Counted from the first letter of the stretch, positions 43,877-52,003 are shown. The stretch is 64,000 nucleotides of DNA from Verrucomicrobiota bacterium (GCA_029560585.1 JAKQKQ010000051.1:1-64000), one strand, 5' to 3'. A program made the numbers and translations. Notes: a model not told the origin generated them from the letters alone.

Positions 43877-44533
43877 ATGCGGAATGATCGCCGCACAACG
43901 GACGCCACTGGTCGATCGGGTCTTGTATTCCTGGCCCTGATCGCATCGGTGCTGCCCCTGCCCGGCGGGGAATCCGCCGCCACGGCGACCCCCGCGCTGC
44001 CCGTCGTGACGAAACCCACTCCGACCCAGCCCGCGGTCGGCCTGCCGACGGACAGGCACCTCGACAAGGAGCCGCCCAGGGCGACCCATGGGCTCGACCT
44101 CGTCAAGATGGGTTGGACGTACAACTGCATGGATTGCCACCGCCTGCTCGAGGCCAAATGGCACCGCGACGCACCGATGGTGGAGCACCAGAACATCAGG
44201 CTGATCCATGGCGAAAACCGTTTCTGCCTGAATTGCCATCACCCGACCAATCGCAACGCCTTTGTCGATTACGACGGATCGGAGATCGCCGAGTCGGATG
44301 TCGTCCGCCTGTGCGCGAAGTGCCATGGGACGACTTTTCGCGACTGGCAGGCCGGGGTGCACGGGCGCCGCAATGGTTACTGGGACACGGCCAGCGGATC
44401 CCGTTCCCAGCTGCGCTGCATCCAGTGCCATGACCCCCATGCGCCAAAGTTCCCCGTCATGAAACCGCTGGCTCCGCCCACCTACCCGGCCCGTGCGGCG
44501 CATCCGCCAACCGAGGGGAGGGCACAGCATTGA
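43877..44533 (+). CDS. Secreted tetraheme cytochrome c
   Basis: The product is 218 residues. The signal or anchor helix is SGLVFLALIASVLPLPGGES (about 14-33). A proline-rich linker precedes four CxxCH heme sites: CMDCH (84-88), CLNCH (117-121), CAKCH (146-150) and CIQCH (181-185). HGRRNGYWD and QCHDPHAPKFP are distinctive. Probably passes electrons between the membrane NrfD-type module and the octaheme cytochrome. The start at 43877 follows a GGTGAGG site. Its TGA overlaps the next start (TTGA). Confidence 0.9.
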   Translation: MRNDRRTTDATGRSGLVFLALIASVLPLPGGESAATATPALPVVTKPTPTQPAVGLPTDRHLDKEPPRATHGLDLVKMGWTYNCMDCHRLLEAKWHRDAPMVEHQNIRLIHGENRFCLNCHHPTNRNAFVDYDGSEIAESDVVRLCAKCHGTTFRDWQAGVHGRRNGYWDTASGSRSQLRCIQCHDPHAPKFPVMKPLAPPTYPARAAHPPTEGRAQH

Positions 44534-45504
44534 ACCCCGTGGAGCCAGCCGACGGAGACAGCCGCACGGTCGAGCAGGCCTGCAGCCCGTTGACGCGCAG
44601 GACCTTTCTCAAGGGGTCCGCCGCATCGGCCGTTGGCCTCGCGGCGATGGCCGCCGCCCTCAGACCACTGCTGGCACTCGAGAAAGAGAACCTGACCCTG
44701 GACGCCCTCCTCCAGCGGCACTACCGGGAACTCACCCCCGACCAGCTGGGGCGCATCCTCGATAGGCTCGAGGGCGAGTGCGAGCGAACCTACGGCGTCC
44801 ATCCCGAGATCCGCGATATCCGACCCCGCGATGGGACGGAATTCGCCTATGCGCTCAATCTCGGGCGCTGCATCGGCTGCAGGAAGTGCGCCCACGCCTG
44901 CCTCCGTGAGAACAATCAGTCCCGCGACTCGGATGAGGATATCAACATGTCCTACATCCGCGTCCTGGAACTGGAGAAGGGCGGCATCGATCTCGAGACG
45001 TCCGACCATTACTACGATCCCGGGACGGTGCCCCGCCCCGGAAAGTACTACATGCCGGTCCAGTGCCAGCAGTGCCGCGAGGCGCCCTGCACGAAGGTGT
45101 GTCCCGTCCGCGCCACATGGAAGGAGCCCGACGGGGTCGTCGTCGTGGACTACAACTGGTGCATCGGCTGCCGCTACTGCATGGCGGCATGCCCCTACGA
45201 CGCGCGGCGATTCAATTACTCCAAGCCCAAATTGGCGGCGAAGCACATCAACCCGGATCAGGGATACCTGAGCAATCGCATCCGGCCCAAGGGCGTCGTG
45301 GAGAAATGCACCTTCTGCCTGCACCGCACGCGCGAGGGCAAGTACCCCGCATGCCTCGAGGTGTGCCCCACCGGCGCCCGCGTCTTCGGGAACATCCGGG
45401 ACCCCGACAGCGAGATCAATTACATCCTCCAGAACAAGCGCGTCTACGTCCTCAAGGAGGACGTCGGGACCCGGCCCCGGTTCTACTACTTCTTCGACAA
45501 ATGA
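44530..45504 (+). CDS. Tat-exported four-cluster ferredoxin-like electron-transfer subunit
   Basis: The product is 324 residues. A twin-arginine signal (LTRRTFLKGSAASAVGLAAM, about 21-40) exports the folded protein. Cysteine groups for four 4Fe-4S clusters follow: CIGCRKCAHAC, CQQCREAPCTKVCP, CIGCRYCMAACP and CTFCLHR with CLEVCP. The layout is that of NrfC, HybA and DsrO, partners of NrfD-type quinol subunits. The start is TTG at 44530 overlapping the previous stop, or GTG at 44539. ATGA overlap with the next gene. Confidence 0.92.
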   Translation: MNPVEPADGDSRTVEQACSPLTRRTFLKGSAASAVGLAAMAAALRPLLALEKENLTLDALLQRHYRELTPDQLGRILDRLEGECERTYGVHPEIRDIRPRDGTEFAYALNLGRCIGCRKCAHACLRENNQSRDSDEDINMSYIRVLELEKGGIDLETSDHYYDPGTVPRPGKYYMPVQCQQCREAPCTKVCPVRATWKEPDGVVVVDYNWCIGCRYCMAACPYDARRFNYSKPKLAAKHINPDQGYLSNRIRPKGVVEKCTFCLHRTREGKYPACLEVCPTGARVFGNIRDPDSEINYILQNKRVYVLKEDVGTRPRFYYFFDK

Positions 45505-46739
45505 GGCACTATCTCACATTCCTCTGGCGCATCGCCCGCCTCTCCTTTCAGGGGGGATGGAGGTTCTACGCGTGGATGACGCTGCTGACCGCGATCGCGC
45601 TCGTCGGCCTCAACGCGTACGCCACGCAGCTCGTCGATGGCCTGTCCACGACCGGCATGACCAACCAGGTGAGCTGGGGCGCGTACATCGCCAACTTCAC
45701 TTTCCTGGTCGGCGTCGCCGCCGCGGCCGTCATGCTCGTGATACCGGCCTACGTATACAAGAAGGGATTCATGCACGAGGTCGTCATCTTTGGCGAGCTG
45801 ATGGCCATCGCCGTCATCATCATGTGCCTGCTCTTCGTGACCGTGGATCTCGGGCATCCGGAGCGCTTCCACCACATGATCCCGCCATTTGGCATGTTCA
45901 ATTGGCCGGGGTCGATCCTCTCCTGGGACGTCATTGTCCTGAACGGCTACCTCTTGCTCAACATGCACATCTGCGGCTACCTCCTTTACAAGAAGTACCT
46001 GGGGCGCCCGCCGACGAAGGCTTTCTACATACCTTTCGTTTTCATCGCCATCGCCTGGGCCATCAGCATCCACACCGTCACCGCATTCCTCTACGTCGGC
46101 CTCGCGGGACGATCTTACTGGCACAATCCCATCGTCGCGCCCCGTTTTCTGGCATCCGCTTTCGCGGCCGGCCCGGCGCTGCTGATCCTGACGTTCCAGG
46201 TCATCCGGAAGTTCACGCGCTATTGGATCGGTGACGAGCCGATCTTCATGCTGCGGATGATCATGACGGTGGCGATGCTCATCAACGTTTTCCTGCTCGG
46301 CTGCGAGGTCTTCACGGAGTTCTATGCGCCCACGGCGCACTCCGCGGCCGCCCGGTATCTCTATTTCGGGCTCCACGGCCACGGCGGACTCATGCCGTGG
46401 ATATGGACGGCCGTCGCGCTGGACTTCGTGGGCCTCGGCCTGCTGATCACGCCATTGAGCCGCAGGATCTCCTGGCTCAACGTCGCTTGCGCCACCTGCT
46501 TTCTCGGCATCTGGATCGAGAAGGGCATGGGCCTCATCATCCCGGGATTCGTCCCCTCGCCGCTCGGGCAGGTGGTGGAATACCTCCCGTCGCCCAACGA
46601 GTCGCTCGTCTGCCTCGGGATCTGGGCATTCGGCGCCCTGCTGTACTCTTGGATGCTCCACGTCGCGATCCCGATCATGCGGGGCCAGCTCCGGGCGAAT
46701 CCCGGCGATACCGCTCCCGGGCCGCGAGCGGCGATTTGA
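45501..46739 (+). CDS. NrfD/PsrC-family quinone-interacting membrane subunit
   Basis: The product is 412 residues with about ten transmembrane helices, as in the longer NrfD/DsrP/HybB group. Landmarks are SWGAYIANFTFLVGVAAAAV, LGHPERFHHMIPPFGMFNWP, SILSWDVIVLNGYLLLNMHI and GHGGLMPWIWTAVALDFVGL. It should exchange electrons between the quinone pool and the ferredoxin-like subunit on the outer face. No heme ligand motif is evident. Starts on the last codon of the preceding gene (ATGA at 45501). Confidence 0.93.
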   Translation: MRHYLTFLWRIARLSFQGGWRFYAWMTLLTAIALVGLNAYATQLVDGLSTTGMTNQVSWGAYIANFTFLVGVAAAAVMLVIPAYVYKKGFMHEVVIFGELMAIAVIIMCLLFVTVDLGHPERFHHMIPPFGMFNWPGSILSWDVIVLNGYLLLNMHICGYLLYKKYLGRPPTKAFYIPFVFIAIAWAISIHTVTAFLYVGLAGRSYWHNPIVAPRFLASAFAAGPALLILTFQVIRKFTRYWIGDEPIFMLRMIMTVAMLINVFLLGCEVFTEFYAPTAHSAAARYLYFGLHGHGGLMPWIWTAVALDFVGLGLLITPLSRRISWLNVACATCFLGIWIEKGMGLIIPGFVPSPLGQVVEYLPSPNESLVCLGIWAFGALLYSWMLHVAIPIMRGQLRANPGDTAPGPRAAI

Positions 46740-46779
46740 AGACCAACCCGAACGACAACCCGATACGACAGAGAACCCC

Positions 46780-48225
46780 ATGAAAAACGCCAAACGCATC
46801 GCACCCTGGTTCGCCCTCGTCGCCGCGTGGGCACAGCCCACCGCCGAGGCCGGATTCACGATGAAGGAACTCTCGAAGGAAAGCAGGGACTGCGTCGCCT
46901 GCCACAAGGTCGAGAGCGCCTCCATCTACGCCCAGTGGGGATCGAGCAAACATTTCCGCGGCAACATCGGCTGCTTCGAGTGCCACATGGCGAACGAGAA
47001 GGACCCCGACGCGGTCCGCCATCACGACCAGTGGATATCGGTCATCGTGTCGCCCAAGGACTGCGCGCGGTGCCACGAGCAAGAGGTGGCGGAGTTCAAT
47101 GGCTCGCACCACGCCAAGGGCGCCCGGATCCTCGGCTCGCTCGACAACGTCCTCGCCGAGGTCGTCGAGGGCAACCGGGGATTCAAGACTGCGTCATTTC
47201 CTCACGGCGTCTCCGCGGCCGCCGTCAACGGCTGTTGGCAGTGCCATGGCACCGAGGTCAAGATCCTCGCCGACGGCAAACTCGATCCCGCGACCTGGCC
47301 CAACACCGGCATCGGCCGCCTGAACCCGGACGGGAGCGAGGGCTCTTGCACCGCCTGCCACGGGCGCCACGAGTTCTCGGCCGCGCAGGCGCGCACCCCG
47401 GCCACCTGTGGCAAGTGCCACATGGGGCCGGATCACCCGCAGATCGAGATCTTCAACGAGTCCAAACACGGCATCGCCTATTACGCCAACGTCGAGCACA
47501 TGAGACTCGACAACGAGAAGTGGATCGTCGGCGAGGATTACACCGCGGCCCCGACCTGCGCGACCTGCCACATGAGCGCGACGAAAACCAAACCCGTCAC
47601 CCACGATGTCGGGATGCGGATCTCCTGGAACAACCGCCCCGAGATCTCTATCCGCCCCGAGCTTTCCGATGCCAAGATGGGCCTGCCCGGCAAGGACATC
47701 CCCTGGACGACGCGCCGGGCCAACATGGTCGATGTCTGCACCAGTTGCCATAACAAGAATTTCGTGGACGCCTTTTACGCGCAATACGACGGGCTCATCG
47801 AACTGTACCACGAGAAATTTGCGAAGCCCGGCATGGCGCTCTACGAGGCCGCGGGGCCGCTGCTGCACAAGCCAAAGTTCAGCAACAAGATCGACTTCAC
47901 GTGGTTCGAGATCTGGCATCACGAGGGCCGCCGCGCGCGCCACGGCGTGTCCATGATGGGCCCCGACTACACGCACTGGCACGGGACCTACGAGGTGGCC
48001 CGGAACTTCTATTCGGAGTACATCCCGGAACTCCGGGAACTCGCCGAACACCACATGCGCGATCAGGATCCCGCGAAGAAGACCGCCGCGGAGAACCTGT
48101 CAAAGCTGCTGGATGAGACTCTCGGGAGCGACAACCACAAGTGGTTTCTGAACAGGATGGATCCCGCGGAGCAGGCCCTGCGGGAGAAGAGCCGGCAGGA
48201 ATTCATGCGGCGGTACGGCAAGTAG
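46780..48225 (+). CDS. Octaheme cytochrome c of the hydroxylamine oxidoreductase family
   Basis: The product is 481 residues with a signal peptide ending near AEA-GF. There are eight CxxCH sites at 38, 65, 95, 152, 190, 210, 260 and 320. THDVGMRISWNNRP and HGVSMMGPDYTHWHGTYEV are typical of the HAO family. Oxidative HAO has a tyrosine cross-linked to the active heme, missing in reductive Hao (nitrite or hydroxylamine reduction). Tyr397 and Tyr404 are candidates that only an alignment can judge. Genetic linkage to an NrfD-type quinol module favours a reductive, quinol-fed role. No CxxCK of NrfA is present. Confidence 0.88.
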   Translation: MKNAKRIAPWFALVAAWAQPTAEAGFTMKELSKESRDCVACHKVESASIYAQWGSSKHFRGNIGCFECHMANEKDPDAVRHHDQWISVIVSPKDCARCHEQEVAEFNGSHHAKGARILGSLDNVLAEVVEGNRGFKTASFPHGVSAAAVNGCWQCHGTEVKILADGKLDPATWPNTGIGRLNPDGSEGSCTACHGRHEFSAAQARTPATCGKCHMGPDHPQIEIFNESKHGIAYYANVEHMRLDNEKWIVGEDYTAAPTCATCHMSATKTKPVTHDVGMRISWNNRPEISIRPELSDAKMGLPGKDIPWTTRRANMVDVCTSCHNKNFVDAFYAQYDGLIELYHEKFAKPGMALYEAAGPLLHKPKFSNKIDFTWFEIWHHEGRRARHGVSMMGPDYTHWHGTYEVARNFYSEYIPELRELAEHHMRDQDPAKKTAAENLSKLLDETLGSDNHKWFLNRMDPAEQALREKSRQEFMRRYGK

Positions 48226-48243
48226 GGGGCAACGATCGGCACG

Positions 48244-48771
48244 ATGCCCGACCACCCGAAAGCGCCAGCCAGCGTTGACCCCGCCAACGGGATTGGCAGG
48301 GGCCAACCGTGCCGCTGGGGCACGGAGGATTTCCTCTCCATGGGCGAAGAGGGGCTCCGGTCACACCTCCTGGATCGCGCGCTCTGGGCGCACGGGAAAT
48401 ACCCGGATCTGGACTGCGCGCGAATCGGTGAGTTCCTCATCGACCCGGGGTGCCTTCGCTATCCCGCGCGGCTCGTCTTCGATTTTGGCGACATGGCGCC
48501 GCACCAGTTTGTCCAACCGGGGCCCACGCCCGAAGACCCCGCGTCCGGCGAGATGGAGATTTTTGTTCACCCCGCCCTCCGCCTGCACGAGGGTTTCATT
48601 CCGGCCGCCGTCGCCTACGCCGTGCCGCAGATCAACTACGGTGATGCGGCGACCGACGAGCACTGCCTGCTCTACGGTGCCACCCTCTTGGGGGTGACGG
48701 CCGATGAATATTACGCGCGACTTTGCACCGTGGCGGATGCCGTCGGCGCTGCGGCGAGATACCGCACCTGA
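48244..48771 (+). CDS. Unknown protein at the end of the octaheme cytochrome operon
   Basis: The product is 175 residues, starting 18 bases after the cytochrome stop. No signal peptide or membrane helix, so cytoplasmic. The sequence is mixed alpha/beta, with PCRWGTEDFLSMGEEGLRSH, FLIDPGCLRYPARLVFDFG and FVHPALRLHEGFIPAAVAYA as distinctive stretches, and no metal, nucleotide or heme motif I recognise. The position suggests an assembly or regulatory partner for the cytochrome system. Confidence 0.7.
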   Translation: MPDHPKAPASVDPANGIGRGQPCRWGTEDFLSMGEEGLRSHLLDRALWAHGKYPDLDCARIGEFLIDPGCLRYPARLVFDFGDMAPHQFVQPGPTPEDPASGEMEIFVHPALRLHEGFIPAAVAYAVPQINYGDAATDEHCLLYGATLLGVTADEYYARLCTVADAVGAAARYRT

Positions 48772-48945
48772 CCGGAAACTTCACGCTGTTCGGGGGCGCG
48801 GCTCATGCCCCGCCCCAGGATCCGGGCTTGGAGGGCTTTGGACTGCGGTGGCAGAGTCCGGCGGTTGCCGGACTCTGCCACCGCAGTGCAGAACGGCCCT
48901 GCCCCCAGAAGTTTCATCATGACTAATCCGGCGCGTGGACGATTC
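48769..48945 (-). repeat. Family C composite repeat, copy 2
   Basis: Inverted relative to 16181-16442. Edges are CCGGAAACTTCACG, at the stop of the upstream gene, and CCAGAAGTTTCATC. The centre at 48842-48887 is a perfect 21-base-pair hairpin with loop GGTT, arms ACTGCGGTGGCAGAG and on to GGC. The AAGCGG-rich middle of copy 1 is absent. Confidence 0.85.
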
Positions 48946-49052
48946 TGGCGGCGCCGCCCCGGCGCGCCGGGGGCGGCGCTACCTCGAAAATAGGATCCTC
49001 CCGCAGAGACGCAGGGACGCGGGGAGGTTCTTGCCGGTTGGAGGAGGCATTT

Positions 49053-49107
49053 TCGTATCTGGTGGTGCCCCGCCGCGCGGGGCATGGAATCTAGCTGGAG
49101 AATTCCT
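49053..49107. repeat. Palindromic repeat family B, copy 5
   Basis: CTGGTGGTGCCCCGC, GCGGGGCATGGAATC, then the edge motif TAGCTGGAGAATTC at 49092-49105. Confidence 0.65.
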
Positions 49108-49176
49108 GTAGCCGTGAGGTAGGCAATCCTGCCTGCCGCTCGAGACCGGGTGCCTTGGCCGACGTCGACCCAGCCC
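49107..49176 (-). repeat. Inverted dispersed repeat with GGCAGGATTG, copy 1
   Basis: Read on the minus strand: GTCGGCCAAGGCAC, GGCAGGCAGGATTGCC and CTCACGGC. Matched on the plus strand at 55118-55175 between phoB and phoR. Confidence 0.6.
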
Positions 49177-49182
49177 CTTGGC

Positions 49183-49665
49183 TCACTCCCAGCCCGAGAT
49201 ATTCAGCAGGGCGGTCTGCGTTTCGACGAGACGCTCGTTGACGTCGCGCAGGCGGCGGCTGAGCTGCGTGGCGATCCCGACCACGAGGTTGCCTCCCGCG
49301 ACGGGGCTGGTCTCGAGGAAGGACTCGAGATTCTCGCGGCTGATGCGCCAGACCTGGGTGAACTCGCGGGCGATGACCGTCGCGCTCGCGCTGGACGGGT
49401 CGAAGATGTTGACTTCGCCGAACGAGGCCCCCGGCTGGATGCGACCGAGCAAAAACTCCCGGTTGTGGGCAACTCGGCTTGCGTGCAGCAGACCGCCGAT
49501 CACGAGATAGAGGCAATCCTGGGGATCGCCCTGCTTGATGACCTCTTGGCCCGATTGGAACGACAGGAACTCACCATACGAACTGAGCAGTAGCCGATCA
49601 TCTTCCGACAGGTCGGCCACTATGCCGATGGCAGGCAATTCGGGTGTCTCTAGAGAGGTTGTCAT
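49183..49665 (-). CDS. Cyclic-nucleotide-binding domain protein
   Basis: The product is 160 residues: a single CRP-type cNMP-binding domain (about 18-130) with FLSFQSGQEVIKQGDPQDCL, LLGRIQPGASFGEVNIFDPS and SASATVIAREFTQVWRISRE. The phosphate-binding cassette is recognisable but its arginine position holds SAS. The C-terminal helix (RRLRDVNERLVETQTALLN) is not a helix-turn-helix, so this is not a CRP/FNR transcription factor by itself. It may be a sensor that binds another protein. It faces the octaheme operon convergently. Confidence 0.85.
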   Translation of the reverse strand: MTTSLETPELPAIGIVADLSEDDRLLLSSYGEFLSFQSGQEVIKQGDPQDCLYLVIGGLLHASRVAHNREFLLGRIQPGASFGEVNIFDPSSASATVIAREFTQVWRISRENLESFLETSPVAGGNLVVGIATQLSRRLRDVNERLVETQTALLNISGWE

Positions 49666-49763
49666 ACTTGCAATTTATGCCCAATTCCGGGGGCAGGGCA
49701 ATCCTTTTGGTTGCCTGTAATTCGGGCTAGCGGAGCGCGGTGGTGTCTCTATATCGGTGGGGC

Positions 49764-50834
49764 ATGGGTCACGTTAAACTGTTCATCCCGGGTCCGGTCG
49801 AGGTTTCGCAGAAAACGTTCGAGGCATTTTGCCGTCCAATGATTGGGCATCGGAGCAAGGACTTTCAGGAGCTCTATGCCTTGATCCAGCCGCGTTTGAG
49901 GCAGGCGTTTTGGACGACGCGGCCGGTGTACCTGAGCACGTCTTCGGCGTGGGGTGTGATGGAGGCGGCGATCCGGAACCTGGTGCGGGGGAAGGTGCTG
50001 AACTGCATGAGCGGCGCATTTTCCGACAAGTGGTACGACGTGTCGGTGCGCTGCGGTCGCGAGGCGGTGAAGTGCCAGGTCGAGTGGGGCAAGCCGATCA
50101 CGGGGGATTTGGTCGCGAAACATCTGTCGGCGGGTGGCTTTGACGCCGTGACGCTGATCCACAACGAGACGTCGACCGGGACGATGAATCCCGTGGCCGA
50201 GGTGGCGGAGGCCGTGCGGCGGTATCCGGACGTGATGCTGATCGTGGACACGGTCTCTTCCTTCAGCGTGCTCCCGATCGAGCCCGAGAAACTCGGCATC
50301 GACGTGATGCTCACCGGTTCGCAAAAGGCGCTGGCGCTGCCGCCCGGGATGGCGCTGTTCACGCTCTCGCAGCGGGCGCTGGACCGCGCGGCGCAGATGC
50401 CGGGGCGAGGCTATTATTTCGACTTCGCGGAATTCCACGCGAACGCCGAAAAGAACATGACGATCTCGACGCCGAGCATCGGGCACGTCTACGCGCTGAA
50501 GAGCAAGCTGGACGACATTTTCGAAGAGGGGCTGGAGAAGCGGTACGCGCGGCACCGGCGCAACAATGCGATGGTCAGGGGATGGGCGAAGGACCGCGGT
50601 TTCGAACTGTTCCCCGAACCGGGTTACGAGTCCCTGTCGCTCACGTGCGTCCGCAATAACCGCAACATCGATCTGCCCGCGGCGATCAAGGCCCTCAAAG
50701 AGAAGCATGGTTTCCAGATCGACGGGGGCTACGGGAAACTCAAGGGTCAGACCTTCCGCATCAGCAACATGGGCGACGAGACCGAGGAAACGATGGGCGC
50801 GTTGCTCAAGGCGCTGGACGACGTGATCGGATAG
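49764..50834 (+). CDS. Class V aminotransferase (alanine/serine-glyoxylate type)
   Basis: The product is 356 residues, PLP-dependent, cytoplasmic. HVKLFIPGPVEVSQKTFEAF and MIGHRSKDFQELYA are the family N-terminus. LIVDTVSSFSVLPIEPEKLG binds the pyridine ring, and VMLTGSQKALALPPGMALF holds the PLP lysine (Lys188). Candidates are serine:pyruvate, alanine:glyoxylate or serine biosynthesis aminotransferases; the sequence alone does not decide. The ATG at 49764 was chosen because the family starts GHVKLFIPGP; a GTG at 49740 is possible. Confidence 0.9.
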   Translation: MGHVKLFIPGPVEVSQKTFEAFCRPMIGHRSKDFQELYALIQPRLRQAFWTTRPVYLSTSSAWGVMEAAIRNLVRGKVLNCMSGAFSDKWYDVSVRCGREAVKCQVEWGKPITGDLVAKHLSAGGFDAVTLIHNETSTGTMNPVAEVAEAVRRYPDVMLIVDTVSSFSVLPIEPEKLGIDVMLTGSQKALALPPGMALFTLSQRALDRAAQMPGRGYYFDFAEFHANAEKNMTISTPSIGHVYALKSKLDDIFEEGLEKRYARHRRNNAMVRGWAKDRGFELFPEPGYESLSLTCVRNNRNIDLPAAIKALKEKHGFQIDGGYGKLKGQTFRISNMGDETEETMGALLKALDDVIG

Positions 50835-50929
50835 GCCGCCGCCGTCTCTTGACGCCCGCGCGGGCCCATCACAGCATGGGCCGCATTGCGCTGGCGCTCT
50901 GCCGATGCATCGGAATCGGAGGTTTTCGT

Positions 50930-52003
50930 ATGAAACGGATGCGAACATGGGCCGTGGTCGGGATCATCGGGTTTTCGGGATTGTCGTTTCCGGCGCGCGC
51001 GGCGGATGAGCAGCGAAAGGCCGACGAGTGGATGCAGCAACTGTTGAAGCGGTATCCGGAGGCCGACGCGAACAAGGACGGCGTGCTCGGCCGCGACGAG
51101 CTGGACGCGGTTCGGAAGAAGGTGGCGGCCGCATCGAAGGCGCCGAAGCCAACATTCGCCGATGTGAAGTACGGCCCGCACGAGCGCAACGTGCTGGATT
51201 TCTGGAAGGCCGAGTCCGCGACGCCGACGCCGCTGGTGGTGTATATCCATGGCGGGGGTTTTGTCGCCGGGGACAAGAGCAGCATCGGCGGACCACTGGT
51301 CAACCGGGCCATGGAACTTGGCATGTCCGTGGCGGCGATCCACTATCGGTTTGTCGATGGGAAGGAAGTCATCTTTCCGGCGCCGCAGCGGGACGGGGCG
51401 CGCGCCATCCAGTTCCTGCGGTCGAAGGCGGCGGACTGGAACATCGATCCGCGGAAGGTGGCGGCGTTCGGGGGTTCGGCCGGGGCGGGGATGTCGATGT
51501 GGCTTGGCTATCATGATGATCTGGCGGATCCCTCCAGCCCGGATCCCGTCGCGCGGCAGTCCACGCGCATCTGTGCCATCGGTTCCATGGGCGGGCAGAT
51601 CAGCTACGATCCGGTCTGGATCAAGGAGCACGTCGGGGGTCGCGCGTGGGAGCATCCGTCGATCCTGAAGGTGTATGGCCTGCGGACGACCGACGAGGCC
51701 CTGAAGCCCACGCCGGAGATGCAGAAGCTCTACGACGAGGCGAGCGCCGTGACGCACCTGACCAAAGATGACCCGCCCATATTCATGATCTTCAGCGAGC
51801 CCGACATCGAACCCCCGCCGGATTCGAAGCCCGGCCAATTCATCCACCACCCGCGGTTCGCGAAGGCCCTGATGCCGAAACTCGACGCGCTGGGCATCGA
51901 ATACGTCTATCGCCATACCGCCGATCCCACGGGCCGGGGCGACTTGCAGGCCGAAATGCTGGAGTTCTTCAAGAAACAGTTCGACAAGGTTGGGCGCGAC
52001 TGA
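50930..52003 (+). CDS. Secreted alpha/beta-hydrolase esterase with an EF-hand
   Basis: The product is 357 residues with a signal peptide (MKRMRTWAVVGIIGFSGLSFPARA). A single EF-hand loop DANKDGVLGRDEL (about 45-57) follows. The hydrolase part has the oxyanion motif VVYIHGGGFVAGDKSS (about 103-118) and the nucleophile elbow AAFGGSAGAGMSMWLG (Ser near 183), as in hormone-sensitive-lipase-like carboxylesterases. The candidate His lies near the C-terminus (YRHTAD). Probably a polysaccharide or xenobiotic ester hydrolase. GGAGG sits eight bases before the ATG. Confidence 0.88.
   Translation: MKRMRTWAVVGIIGFSGLSFPARAADEQRKADEWMQQLLKRYPEADANKDGVLGRDELDAVRKKVAAASKAPKPTFADVKYGPHERNVLDFWKAESATPTPLVVYIHGGGFVAGDKSSIGGPLVNRAMELGMSVAAIHYRFVDGKEVIFPAPQRDGARAIQFLRSKAADWNIDPRKVAAFGGSAGAGMSMWLGYHDDLADPSSPDPVARQSTRICAIGSMGGQISYDPVWIKEHVGGRAWEHPSILKVYGLRTTDEALKPTPEMQKLYDEASAVTHLTKDDPPIFMIFSEPDIEPPPDSKPGQFIHHPRFAKALMPKLDALGIEYVYRHTADPTGRGDLQAEMLEFFKKQFDKVGRD

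Larger units (their letters stand above)
48772..49182. other. 411-base repeat tract between the octaheme operon and the cNMP gene
   Basis: No gene is supported. It contains the family C copy 2, a GC hairpin (GCGCCGCCCCGGCGCGCC), a stretch of unique sequence near 49000, a family B hairpin and one half of an inverted pair shared with the phoR-phoB gap. Confidence 0.7.

Noticed and set aside
46780-48225. Octaheme protein as NrfA (pentaheme nitrite reductase) or as octaheme nitrite reductase
   Set aside because: Eight CxxCH sites and no CxxCK active-site heme motif; the THDVG and GPDYTHWHG segments match the HAO family instead.
49183-49665. cNMP-domain gene as the FNR-type regulator of the cytochrome operon
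   Set aside because: It lacks the C-terminal helix-turn-helix and the N-terminal iron-sulfur cysteines of FNR.
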